From the NCBI RefSeq assembly GCF_014701095.1, contig NZ_AP023439.1, forward strand, positions 6,312,001-6,376,000: 64,000 bases of DNA. The letters are read 5' to 3'. Positions within the stretch are counted from its first letter, which is position 1, and each line of letters opens with the position of its first letter. This stretch comes from Streptomyces tuirus. GTDB lineage: Bacteria > Actinomycetota > Actinomycetes > Streptomycetales > Streptomycetaceae. Shown here in pieces: positions 25,410-34,253 of this stretch. The translations under genes were made by a program, and so were the position numbers. The notes under the pieces were generated by a model that saw nothing but the letters and a program-made list of their open reading frames with translations, was not told the DNA's origin and made no database searches.

Positions 25410-25552
25410 GGCGCGACCACCGCGAACGCCTCGACCTCGATCAGGAACTCGGGCCGGACCAGCGCGGCGCCCTGCACCGCCGAAGCGGCGGGCAGCCGGT
25501 CGTCGGGTATGTGTACGGGGCGCGCCGCGCGGACGGCCGGCAGTTCACTCAT
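25406..25552 (-). pseudogene. Truncated RidA/YjgF-like remnant
   Basis: This is an open frame of 48 codons that starts at an ATG at 25552 and ends in an ATGA overlap with the acetyltransferase. Its last 30 residues (SAVQGAALVRPEFLIEVEAF) match the carboxyl end of RidA enamine deaminases, which are about 130 residues long. The first two thirds are missing, and the position of the substrate-binding arginine (PARS in RidA) reads PAAS. There is no good ribosome binding site. It is best explained as the tail of a deleted ridA gene next to the peptidase gene. Confidence 0.7.
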
Positions 25553-25607
25553 GCGTTCATGGTGGACCACGGGACCGACATCCCCGCCCGCGCGTCCCGT
25601 CGGCCGC

Positions 25608-27194
25608 TCAGTGGCGGAAGCCGAGCAGGCCGTGCAGCGCCGAGCCGTTCGACGGGGCCGACGCCGCCTTTCCCTTCGCCGCCGCCGGCTTCGGATCCGG
25701 CAGTGCCTCGCACACCGCGTCCGCCTCGCCGTACCCGCGCGGCACGGTGCCGTCCGTCAGATATGCCGCCAAGTGCTTGTCCAGGCACGCGTTGCCGCTC
25801 AGCGTGATGCCGTGGTTGCCGCCGCCCTCCTCGACCACCAGGCTGGAACGGGCCAGCAGACGACGCATGGTGACAGCGCCCTCGTACGGCGTGGCCGCGT
25901 CGTCGGTCGCCTGGAACAGCAGGACCGGCGGCAGCGTGCCGTTGGCCACGTTCACCGGGCGCAGCGAGTCCGTCGGCCAGAACGCGCACGGCGCGTTGTA
26001 CCAGGCGTTGTTCCAGGTCATGAACGGCGCCTTCTCGTACACCTCCCACTGGTCCGCACGCCACCGCCGCCAGTCGCGCGGCCAGCCGGCGTCCCGGCAC
26101 TGCACGGAGGTGTAGACGCTGTAGCCGTTGTCGCCGGAGGCGTCGACCGCGCCGATGTCCTCGTACGCCTCGACCAGCGGCTCGGGATCCTTGTCGTGCA
26201 CGTACGCCGCGAACGCCTCCGCGAGGATCGGCCAGTAGCCGTTGTAGTAGCCGCCCGGGATGAAGGTGTCCTCCAGCTCCGAGGCGCCCACCGTGCCGCC
26301 CGCCGGCTTCTTCGCGAGGGCCGCACGCATCGCGTACCACTCGGCCTCGATCTTCTCCGGGTCGGTGCCCAGCCGGTACGTGGTGTCGTATCTGGCGACC
26401 CAGGCCAGGAAGGCGCGGTGACGGTCGTTGAAGGCCACGTCCTGGTTGAGGTTGGCCTCGTACCAGACGTCCGTCGGGTCGACGACGGAGTCCAGGACCA
26501 GACGCCTCACCCGCTCGGGGAAGAACCTGGCGTAGACGGCGCCCAGGTAGGTGCCGTAGGAGTAGCCGAAGTAGTTGATCTTCTTCGCGCCCAGGGCCCG
26601 CCGGATCGCGTCCAGGTCTCGGACGGCGCTGGTGGTGTCGATGTACGGCAGGAGGTGCGCGTACTTCGTGCCGCAGGCGGCGGCGAAGGACCTGGCGCGG
26701 GCGAGGTTGGCCTTCTCGACCGCGGGCGTCGCCGGCAGGGAGTCCGGGCGGACCGGGTCGAAGTGGCCCGGCCCGCAGTCCAGCGCGGGTTCGCTCGCTC
26801 CCACGCCGCGCGGGTCGAAGCCGATGACGTCGTACCGGGCCGCGACCTCCGCGGGCAGCGCGGACGCGACGAACCCGGCGAGCTTCAGACCGCTGCCGCC
26901 GGGGCCGCCGGGGTTGACCAGCAGCGGGCCCCGGGAGGTCCGGGCGGTGTGCGGGACGCGGGACAGGGCGAGGGTGATCTTCTTCCCGTGCGGCCTGTCG
27001 TGGTCGAGCGGCACCTTCAGGGACGCGCACTGCAGCGTGGGGTACTTCTTGGTGGCGCAGCCCTTCCAGGCGGGCTTCGCGGTCTGCGGGGTGGGGATCG
27101 TGGTGCCGGGGGCGCTCGCCTCGGCGGGAACGGCCGTGAAGGTCCCGGCCATGACGACGGCGACGCCGCACAGCGCGGCCGCGCGTTTTCTCAT
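25608..27194 (-). CDS. Secreted TAP-like alpha/beta-hydrolase peptidase
   Basis: This is a 528-aa exported serine hydrolase of the tripeptidyl aminopeptidase (SlpD/SlpE-like) group. A Sec signal peptide covers residues 1-27 (MRKRAAALCGVAVVM, then AEASA). NPGGPGGSG forms the oxyanion loop, the nucleophile lies in GYSYG at about S213, and a TAP-like C-terminal domain contains the histidine in GGGNHGITL. It likely releases short peptides from the N-terminus of extracellular proteins. The ATG at 27194 is fixed by GGGAGG upstream and the signal peptide. It is monocistronic, with the RidA remnant just after it. Confidence 0.9.
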   Translation of the reverse strand: MRKRAAALCGVAVVMAGTFTAVPAEASAPGTTIPTPQTAKPAWKGCATKKYPTLQCASLKVPLDHDRPHGKKITLALSRVPHTARTSRGPLLVNPGGPGGSGLKLAGFVASALPAEVAARYDVIGFDPRGVGASEPALDCGPGHFDPVRPDSLPATPAVEKANLARARSFAAACGTKYAHLLPYIDTTSAVRDLDAIRRALGAKKINYFGYSYGTYLGAVYARFFPERVRRLVLDSVVDPTDVWYEANLNQDVAFNDRHRAFLAWVARYDTTYRLGTDPEKIEAEWYAMRAALAKKPAGGTVGASELEDTFIPGGYYNGYWPILAEAFAAYVHDKDPEPLVEAYEDIGAVDASGDNGYSVYTSVQCRDAGWPRDWRRWRADQWEVYEKAPFMTWNNAWYNAPCAFWPTDSLRPVNVANGTLPPVLLFQATDDAATPYEGAVTMRRLLARSSLVVEEGGGNHGITLSGNACLDKHLAAYLTDGTVPRGYGEADAVCEALPDPKPAAAKGKAASAPSNGSALHGLLGFRH

Positions 27195-27337
27195 GGAGTC
27201 CTCCCAGGACGGCGGGATGAAGGACCGCGAAGATCGCCGTCCTCGCCGCATCGTCCCGGAAACCGGTCCCGGCAGAACTCATTCCGTAAAGCTCATGACC
27301 CGATTGGATCTCAAGAGCGCTCGAATGCTCGCCACTC

Positions 27338-28378
27338 CTACAAGAGGGAGAGCTGGGTCGGTCCCGTCTCCTGAGGTTCCCCGGCCGCCTCGGCCGGCCG
27401 GATCCGCCGCGGCATCCCCGCGCGCGTGGGCCCGATGCCGTACTCCCCGGCCAGCTCGTGCACCTGACGGGTGATCCGCCGCTGATACCACTTGGGGGCG
27501 TAGGAGCCCTGCGCGTACAACCGCTCGTAACGGGCCACCAGGTACGGGTGGTGCTGCTCCAGCCAGGCCATGAACCACTCGCGGGCGCCGGGCCGCAGAT
27601 GCAGCACCAGCGGCGTCACGGACGTGGCACCGGACGCCGCGATCGCCCGTACCGTGGCACGGAGTTGGGCGGGGCTGTCGCTCAGGAACGGGATCACCGG
27701 CGCCATCAGCACCCCGCAGCCGATGCCGTGTTCGGCCAGGGTGCGCACGACCTCCAGGCGCCGCTCCGGCGCGGGCGTGCCGGGCTCGACGGTGCGCCAC
27801 AGCTCCTGCTCGGTGAAGCCGACCGACACGGAGATGCCGACGTCGGTCACCTGCGCCGCCTGTGTGATCAGGTCCAGGTCGCGCAGGATGAGCGTGCCCT
27901 TGGTCAGGATCGAGAAGGGGTTGGCGTGGTCGCGCAGCGCCGCGATGATGCCGGGCATCAGGCGGTAGCGGCCCTCGGCGCGCTGGTAGCAGTCGACATT
28001 GGTGCCCATCGCGATGTGCTCGCCCTGCCAGCGGCGCGAGCCGAGCTGCCGGCGCAGCAGCTCCGGCGCGTTGGTCTTGACGACGATCTGGCTGTCGAAG
28101 CCGAGGCCCGTGTCGAGGTCCAGGTAGCTGTGCGTCTTGCGCGCGAAGCAGTACACGCACGCGTGCGAACAGCCCCGGTAGGGGTTGACCGTCCACTGGA
28201 ACGACATCCGCGAGACCGCGGGCACCCGGTTGATGATCGAGCGGGCCCGGACCTCGTGGAAGGTGATTCCGCGAAACTCCGGGGTGTCGAACGTGCGGGT
28301 CGTGACCGCGTCCGCGCCGAACAGCGCGGCGTCGGCCCGGCTGTGTTCGGAGTCCGGTGTGAGGTTCTCCCAGCGCAT
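27338..28378 (-). CDS. Radical SAM protein, Rv2578c family
   Basis: This is a 346-aa radical S-adenosylmethionine protein. The 4Fe-4S cysteines are C70, C74 and C77 (CSHACVYC), in the CX3CX2C spacing. The flanking text (SINRVP-like and NPYRGC) is that of the mycobacterial Rv2578c family, distantly related to spore photoproduct lyase. Its reaction is not established; a DNA-repair role is suggested by the family's LexA control in mycobacteria, and this copy also has a LexA-type box 31-46 nt before its start. The ATG at 28378 follows GAGGAGG. It is divergent from the SRPBCC gene. Confidence 0.88.
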   Translation of the reverse strand: MRWENLTPDSEHSRADAALFGADAVTTRTFDTPEFRGITFHEVRARSIINRVPAVSRMSFQWTVNPYRGCSHACVYCFARKTHSYLDLDTGLGFDSQIVVKTNAPELLRRQLGSRRWQGEHIAMGTNVDCYQRAEGRYRLMPGIIAALRDHANPFSILTKGTLILRDLDLITQAAQVTDVGISVSVGFTEQELWRTVEPGTPAPERRLEVVRTLAEHGIGCGVLMAPVIPFLSDSPAQLRATVRAIAASGATSVTPLVLHLRPGAREWFMAWLEQHHPYLVARYERLYAQGSYAPKWYQRRITRQVHELAGEYGIGPTRAGMPRRIRPAEAAGEPQETGPTQLSLL

Positions 28379-28404
28379 GACGCCTCCTCGGTAGCACTGA
28401 CCAC

Positions 28405-28424
28405 AGAATAGAACACATGTTCCC
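28405..28424 (-). promoter_or_regulatory. SOS (LexA) box and -10 element of the radical SAM gene
   Basis: GAAC-ACAT-GTTC (28411-28422) with flanks TA and CC matches the actinobacterial LexA site TCGAAC-N4-GTTCGA at 13 of 16 positions. On the minus strand it abuts TATTCT (28410-28405), a good -10 element 27 nt from the start codon. LexA bound here would block transcription until DNA damage. Confidence 0.75.
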
Positions 28425-28547
28425 TTGATCGTGCGAGGGTGTTTTCCGAACGTGTTCGACCGGGTTGCGTCACCCCGATTTGGGGGGCCGGGCAGCGGGG
28501 TGGTTGGCTTGCCCCGACCCCCGAGCAACCAGTCCTGGAGGAAAGCG

Positions 28548-28991
28548 ATGGCGCAGGTCGAGGCCACTACGGAGCGGATCGTCGCGGCGGACGCGGAGAC
28601 GGTGTTCGACGCCCTCGCCGACTACAGCGGCACGCGCGCGAAGCTGCTGCCCGAGCAGTTCAGCGAGTACGAGGTCCGGGAGGGTGGTGACGGCGAGGGC
28701 ACCCTCGTCCACTGGAAGCTCCAGGCCACCAGCAAGCGCGTGCGCGACTGCCTCCTGGAGGTCAGCGAGCCCACCGACGGTGAGCTGGTGGAGAAGGACC
28801 GCAACTCCTCCATGGTCACCACCTGGCGGGTCACCCCGGCCGGCGAGGGCACGTCCCGGGTCGTCGTCACGACCACCTGGACCGGCGCCGGCGGCATCGG
28901 CGGCTTCTTCGAGAGGACCTTCGCGCCCAAGGGCCTCGGCCGGATCTACGACGCGATGCTCGCCAGGCTCGCCGCCGAGGTCGAGAAGTAG
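28548..28991 (+). CDS. SRPBCC (START-like) family protein
   Basis: This 147-aa polyketide cyclase/START-like domain protein begins with the typical VEATTERIVAADAETVFDALADY strand-helix and ends with a long C-terminal helix. The fold binds lipids or other hydrophobic molecules; the ligand cannot be predicted. The ATG at 28548 has TGGAGG 6 nt upstream. It is divergent from the radical SAM gene but lies 125 nt beyond its LexA box. Confidence 0.88.
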   Translation: MAQVEATTERIVAADAETVFDALADYSGTRAKLLPEQFSEYEVREGGDGEGTLVHWKLQATSKRVRDCLLEVSEPTDGELVEKDRNSSMVTTWRVTPAGEGTSRVVVTTTWTGAGGIGGFFERTFAPKGLGRIYDAMLARLAAEVEK

Positions 28992-29149
28992 CCCGCCCCA
29001 AGCCTCGGAATCCCAGGGCCTGTTGCCTCCCCCTCACCGGTTCGAGTGATCTCCCGACGGCTCGCTCCTGTGCCGTAACTCGTCGCGCTTGCTCGTAGTT
29101 GTCGCTTTTACGCGGGAATTGTGCGGCAGCGCGACGAGGGGAGCGGTGA

Positions 29150-31528
29150 GTGGGCGGGATCACTCTGGCGCAGGACGAACCGGCGGTAGCGCCTCCCGAC
29201 ACCCCCGCAGCCCCGCCGGATCCGGACACCGGACCCAGCCCGCGCCGGGTGCGGCTGATCTTCTTCGCTCTCATGCTGGCCCTTCTCCTGGCCGCCCTCG
29301 AGCAGATGATCGTCGCCACCGCGCTCCCGAAGATCGTCGGTGAACTGCACGGCCTGGACCGCATGTCCTGGGCCATCACCGCCTACCTGCTCACCGCCAC
29401 CGTCGGACTGCCGATCTACGGCAAGCTCGGCGATCTGCTGGGCCGCAAGGGCGTCTTCCAGTTCGCCATCGTCGTCTTCGTCGTCGGCTCCGCACTCGCG
29501 GGCCGGGCTCAGACCATGGACCAGCTGATCGCCTTCCGCGCCCTGCAGGGCGTCGGCGCGGGCGGCCTCATGATCGGCGTCCAGGCGATCATCGCGGACA
29601 TCGTGCCGCCCCGGCAGCGTGGCCGCTACATGGGCCTGATCGGCGCCGCCTTCGGCCTCGCCTCCGTGGCCGGACCGCTGCTCGGCGGCTACTTCACCGA
29701 CCACCTCTCCTGGCGCTGGTGCTTCTACGTCAACGTCCCCTTCGGCCTGGTCACCCTGGCCGTCGTCGCCGTCACGCTGAAGCTCCCCAAACCGGCCGTA
29801 CGGGCCCGGCTTGACGTCCTCGGCGCGCTGCTTCTGACCGCCGCCTCCACCTGCCTGGTCCTGCTGACCAGCTGGGGCGGCACCGAGTACGCCTGGGACT
29901 CGCGCATGATCCTCGGCCTCGCGGCCGGAGCGGCGGCCGCGACCGTCCTCTTCCTCGTCACCGAGCACTTCGCCGTCGAACCCCTCATCCCCCTCAGGCT
30001 GTTCAGGGACTCCGTCTTCAACGTCACCGGTCTGGTCGGCCTGGTGATCGGGGTGGGCCTGTTCGGCGCCGCCGGCTATCTGCCGACGTACCTGCAGATG
30101 GTCGACGGGGCCTCCGCCACCGAGTCGGGCCTGCTCATGCTGCCGATGATGGCCGGCATCGTCGGCGCCTCGATCATCGCCGGCCAGCTCATCAGCCACA
30201 CCGGCCGCTACAAGGCCTATCCGATCCTCGGCGGCGCCCTCTCCGTCACCGGCATGTGGCTGCTGTCGCGCCTCGAGGTCGGCACGCCCCGGCTGCACTA
30301 CAGCATCTGGATGGCCGTCCTCGGCGCCGGCATCGGGATGGTGATGCCGGTGCTGATCCTCGCCGTGCAGAACTCCGTGCGCCCCGCCGACCTCGGCACC
30401 GCCACCAGCGCCAACAACTACTTCCGGCAGATCGGCGGCAGCGTCGGAGCCGCCGTCTTCGGCACCCTGTTCACCGACCGGCTCGCCGACGCCCTCACCG
30501 ACCGCCTCCCCGCCCGCGCCGGGCTGCCGGACCCCCAGTCCCTCACCCCGCAGCTCGTGCACGCGCTGCCCCCGGCCCTGCGCGACGACTACATCCGGGC
30601 GTACGCCGACGCCATGCCGCGGATCTTCCTCTACCTGGTGCCGGTGCTCGTCCTCGGACTGGTCATCGCCCTCTTCCTCAAGGAGAAACCCCTGGTGTCC
30701 CACAACGCCTCCGTCACCGACCCGGCGCCGGGGACCGTCCCGGTCCCGCCGGCCCGCGCCGCGCACCCCGCGGGTGTGCCCGTGTGCGGCTCGGTGCAGC
30801 ACCCCGACGGGACCGTCGTACCCCGCGCTGCGCTCACGCTCATCGACGTCACCGGGCAGCAGACCGGCCGCGGCGCGAGCGGCGAGGACGGGCGCTACGC
30901 ACTGGCCACCCCGGGCCCGGGCTCGTACGTGCTGATCGCCGCGGCCGGCGGACACCAGCCGCAGGCGGTCACCGTGACCGTCGGCGAACGCCCCGTCGAG
31001 CTCGACATCGTCCTCGGCGGCGCCGGAAACCTGATCGGCACCGTGGTCACCGCCGACGGCTCGCCCGTACGGGACGCCACCGTCACGCTCACCAACGTGC
31101 ACGGCGAGGTCGTCGCCACCACCCGCAGCGGCCGGGAGGGCGGCTACGTCATCACCGAACTCGTCGCCGGCGAGTACACCCTCGCGGCCAGTGCGCCCGC
31201 CTTCCGCCCGGCCGCACTGCCCGTCACCGTCCAGGCCGCCCGCGAGACCCGCCGGGACATCGAACTGGCCGGCGGAGCCGTGCTGCGCGGCACCGTCCGG
31301 GCGGGCGGCGGCCGGCCCGTCGAGGACGCGCGCGTGACCCTGCTCGATGTGGCGGGCAACGTCGTCGACACCCTCACCACGGGCGCCGACGGCACGTTCC
31401 GCTTCATCGACCTGTCCTCCGGCGAGTACACCGTCATCGCCGCCGGTTACCCGCCCGTAGCCACCGTGCTCCAGGTCGCCGGAGGAGGCCGCACCGAGCG
31501 GGATCTCCAGCTGAGCCACGAGGGCTGA
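29150..31528 (+). CDS. MFS drug-type exporter fused to three CarboxypepD_reg-like domains
   Basis: This is a 792-aa fusion. Residues about 25-510 form a 14-helix DHA2 (EmrB/QacA) major facilitator, with motif A (GKLGDLLGRKG), RALQGVGAGG and the antiporter motif C (GLASVAGPLLGG). After the last helix and a short linker, three tandem beta-sandwich repeats follow (about 540-615, 620-705, 710-790), each with the pattern V-x-G-x-V, D-A-x-V-T-L, D-G-x-Y/F and E-Y-T/V of carboxypeptidase regulatory-like domains. These would probably lie on one membrane face as binding or rigid extension modules. The GTG at 29150 follows GAGGGGAG. The exported compound is unknown. Monocistronic, no adjacent TetR regulator. 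Confidence 0.92.
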   Translation: MGGITLAQDEPAVAPPDTPAAPPDPDTGPSPRRVRLIFFALMLALLLAALEQMIVATALPKIVGELHGLDRMSWAITAYLLTATVGLPIYGKLGDLLGRKGVFQFAIVVFVVGSALAGRAQTMDQLIAFRALQGVGAGGLMIGVQAIIADIVPPRQRGRYMGLIGAAFGLASVAGPLLGGYFTDHLSWRWCFYVNVPFGLVTLAVVAVTLKLPKPAVRARLDVLGALLLTAASTCLVLLTSWGGTEYAWDSRMILGLAAGAAAATVLFLVTEHFAVEPLIPLRLFRDSVFNVTGLVGLVIGVGLFGAAGYLPTYLQMVDGASATESGLLMLPMMAGIVGASIIAGQLISHTGRYKAYPILGGALSVTGMWLLSRLEVGTPRLHYSIWMAVLGAGIGMVMPVLILAVQNSVRPADLGTATSANNYFRQIGGSVGAAVFGTLFTDRLADALTDRLPARAGLPDPQSLTPQLVHALPPALRDDYIRAYADAMPRIFLYLVPVLVLGLVIALFLKEKPLVSHNASVTDPAPGTVPVPPARAAHPAGVPVCGSVQHPDGTVVPRAALTLIDVTGQQTGRGASGEDGRYALATPGPGSYVLIAAAGGHQPQAVTVTVGERPVELDIVLGGAGNLIGTVVTADGSPVRDATVTLTNVHGEVVATTRSGREGGYVITELVAGEYTLAASAPAFRPAALPVTVQAARETRRDIELAGGAVLRGTVRAGGGRPVEDARVTLLDVAGNVVDTLTTGADGTFRFIDLSSGEYTVIAAGYPPVATVLQVAGGGRTERDLQLSHEG

Positions 31529-31691
31529 ACGGGCACCGGCCGCGCGCTCAACGGGCAGCGGCGCGCGGGGTCGTACGCCGGTGCGAACCCGTGCGGGCAA
31601 TTCCCGCATTGCCTCACCTCGCCACCGGCGGGAGCCGTACGGTGGAGACACCGGCACAGATCTTGCGTCCGTGGGGAGAGAGGGCCTGGCC

Positions 31692-34130
31692 GTGGACCAT
31701 GGCACCGACAGGGCTGGGCAGGGCACCGTGAGCGAACCCGCCGAGCCCGGCCGCGTCCCCCTGGCCGTCGTCGTGGTCGACCGCGACGGCCTCGTGTCCC
31801 ACTGGAGCCGCGGCGCACGGCGCCTGTTCGGCGTCCCCAAACACGAGGCGATCGGCCGCACCGCCCTCGACCTGCTGCCCGTCTCCGGCGCCCTGCCCGA
31901 CGCACAGGACACCACCCCGTACACCGCCGGTGACGGTCTCGGCCCCGACCTCGAATCCTCCCTCGACCGCGGGCTGTCCTACCCGGCCGCGGGCCGCGCC
32001 CGGCTCACCGCCTCCGGGGACGGCCGCGTCGACGTCCTGTGGTGGGCCTACCCGCTGGTGGGCCCCGGGCCCGAGCGGCTGCTCGTGCTGGCCGCCGACG
32101 CCGAGGGACTGCGCGCCGGCGACGGGCCGTTCGAGCGGGTCGCGCCCGCCTTCGCGCTGCACACCGACTTCCCCGGTGCGGAGGACCTCGCCCGCCGCCT
32201 CCCCGAGATCCTGCCCAGCATGAGCGTCGGCGACAGCGCCCGCATCGTCGCCCAGATCCTCGAACTCGGTTATCCGGTCCTGGAGTTCAGCCAGAACGAC
32301 CGGGTGCCCGTGACGCCCGACTGGGGCGTGGCCCGGCGCGCCGAACGCAAGGCACGCCGCGAACGGGCCGCGCGGGCCCTGGCCGCCGGCGAACCCCTGC
32401 CGGCGGAACTGCGGGACGAGGCCGAGGACCTCGAGTACACCGCCGTCCGTGAGCGCCTGGAGTTCCTCAACGAGGTCAGCGGCCGCATCGGCACCTCACT
32501 CGACCTGTCCCGCACGATCGTCGAGGTCAGCAGGGCCGTCGTGCCCCGCTTCACCGATGTCGCCGGGACGTATCTGCGGGAACAGGTCGTCGCCGGCGAG
32601 GGTTTCGAGGACGGTGTGCCCGACACCACCACGATGTGGCACCGGGTCGCCCTGGAGCACACCGACGAACCGGGCCGCTGGGACGACGTCGTCCCCGTGG
32701 GCGAGGCCATGCCGTTCCCGGCGCACACGCCGTTCTTCCAGTGCATGACCAGCGGCGAACCCGTCCTCGTGCCGCGCATCAGCGAGGAGATGGGGCACGC
32801 CATCGCCGCGCAGTTCGACAAGCGCGACATCCGGCCCCTCATCACCGGCCGCTCGATGCTGGTCGTGCCGCTGAAGGCCCGCAACGTCGTCCTCGGCTTC
32901 ATGATCCTGCTGCGGCACCCGGAGCGGGCCGTCTTCAACGACATGGACCGCGTCACCGGCGCCGAACTCGCCGCCCGCGCGGGCCTCGTGCTCGACAACG
33001 CGCGCATGTACACCTTCCAGGAGAACGTCGCCGAGACGCTCCAGGACAGCATGCTCCCGCACATCCCGTCCCGCATGGCCGGCTGTGACATCGCCACGCG
33101 CTATCTGCCGGGCACGCTGCTCGGGCGGGTCGGCGGCGACTGGTTCGACGCGGTGAAGCTGCACGGCGGGCGCACGGCCCTCGTCGTCGGCGACGTCATG
33201 GGCCACGGCCTGAACTCGGCGGCGATGATGGGCCAGTTACGCACGGCCGTCCAGACCATGGCCGGGCTCGACCTGCCGCCCGCCCAGCTGCTGCGCAACC
33301 TCGACGACCTCGCCCAGCGCCTCGGCGACACCTACCTCGCGACCTGCCTCTACGCCGTCTACGACCCGATCGCGAGCGAACTCCACCTCGCCAACGCCGG
33401 GCACATCCCGCCCGTCCTGGTCCGTGCCGCCGACGGCCGCAGCGAACTGCTGGACCTCCCCACGGGCGCGCCCATCGGCGTCGGGGGAGTGCCCTTCGAG
33501 GCGATACGCGTGCGCGTCGAGCCCGGCGACCGGCTGGTGATGTGCACCGACGGACTGGTCGAGGTGCGCGGCGAGGACATCGGGGTGGGCCTCGCGACGC
33601 TCTGCGAGTCGGCCGCGCACCCGGCGGCGTCCATGGACGTCGCCTGCGACACCATCATCCGCGCCCTGGCTGCGACCTTCTCAGAGGCGGGCCGCGGGGG
33701 CCGCAAGGACGACGTGGCGCTGCTGATGGCCCGCCTGGGCGGCATCGAGCCGGACGACGTGGCCGAATGGCGCCTCGCCCTCGACCCGGCCGAGGCGAGC
33801 CGGGCCCGCGCGGCGGTGCGCGAGCAACTGCACGACTGGGGCCTGGCGCAACTCGTCGCGCCCGCCGAGCTGATGGCCGGCGAACTCGTCACCAACGCCC
33901 TGCGGCACTCCCACGCCCGGCCCGTCGCCCTGCGCCTGATCCGCGGCGACACCCTGCTGTGCGAGGTGGAGGACGACGATCACGAGCTGCCGACCCTGCT
34001 CAGCGCGGGCCCGCTCGACGAGGGGGGACGCGGCCTGCGCGTGGTCAGCACGCTGTCCCGCGAGTGGGGGACCAGCCGGACCACGACCGGCAAGACGGTG
34101 TGGTTCGAGCTGACGCTGCCGCGCCGCTGA
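31692..34130 (+). CDS. PAS-GAF-SpoIIE phosphatase with HATPase domain
   Basis: This is a signalling protein of about 812 aa. A PAS domain (about 20-140), a GAF domain (about 255-445), a PP2C/SpoIIE phosphatase domain (about 455-665; VGGDWFD at 478 and GDVMGHG) and a C-terminal GHKL ATPase domain of the anti-sigma-factor kinase type (about 680-810; ELMAGELVTNALRHS, EGGRGL) are joined. Combining a PP2C phosphatase and an RsbW-like kinase in one chain lets one protein both phosphorylate and dephosphorylate antagonists. The start is uncertain: the GTG at 31692 has GAGAGGG 7 nt upstream; GTGs at 31671 and 31728 are alternatives. It lacks transmembrane segments, so it is cytoplasmic. Confidence 0.88.
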   Translation: MDHGTDRAGQGTVSEPAEPGRVPLAVVVVDRDGLVSHWSRGARRLFGVPKHEAIGRTALDLLPVSGALPDAQDTTPYTAGDGLGPDLESSLDRGLSYPAAGRARLTASGDGRVDVLWWAYPLVGPGPERLLVLAADAEGLRAGDGPFERVAPAFALHTDFPGAEDLARRLPEILPSMSVGDSARIVAQILELGYPVLEFSQNDRVPVTPDWGVARRAERKARRERAARALAAGEPLPAELRDEAEDLEYTAVRERLEFLNEVSGRIGTSLDLSRTIVEVSRAVVPRFTDVAGTYLREQVVAGEGFEDGVPDTTTMWHRVALEHTDEPGRWDDVVPVGEAMPFPAHTPFFQCMTSGEPVLVPRISEEMGHAIAAQFDKRDIRPLITGRSMLVVPLKARNVVLGFMILLRHPERAVFNDMDRVTGAELAARAGLVLDNARMYTFQENVAETLQDSMLPHIPSRMAGCDIATRYLPGTLLGRVGGDWFDAVKLHGGRTALVVGDVMGHGLNSAAMMGQLRTAVQTMAGLDLPPAQLLRNLDDLAQRLGDTYLATCLYAVYDPIASELHLANAGHIPPVLVRAADGRSELLDLPTGAPIGVGGVPFEAIRVRVEPGDRLVMCTDGLVEVRGEDIGVGLATLCESAAHPAASMDVACDTIIRALAATFSEAGRGGRKDDVALLMARLGGIEPDDVAEWRLALDPAEASRARAAVREQLHDWGLAQLVAPAELMAGELVTNALRHSHARPVALRLIRGDTLLCEVEDDDHELPTLLSAGPLDEGGRGLRVVSTLSREWGTSRTTTGKTVWFELTLPRR

Positions 34131-34253
34131 ACACCCCCGCCTCGAACGGGGCGTGAAGGTACGTGTCGCGTTCTTGTGGCCGGGGCCGGGGCGCGATACA
34201 CCGTACTCGCCCGCCGCTTGGCGGGATTCGTTCGCACCCCTGGGGAGTGGGCC

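Noticed and set aside
28447..28458. CGAAC-GT-GTTCG palindrome as a second LexA box
   Set aside because: The spacer is 2 nt instead of the 4 nt needed for LexA; it may be another operator or chance.
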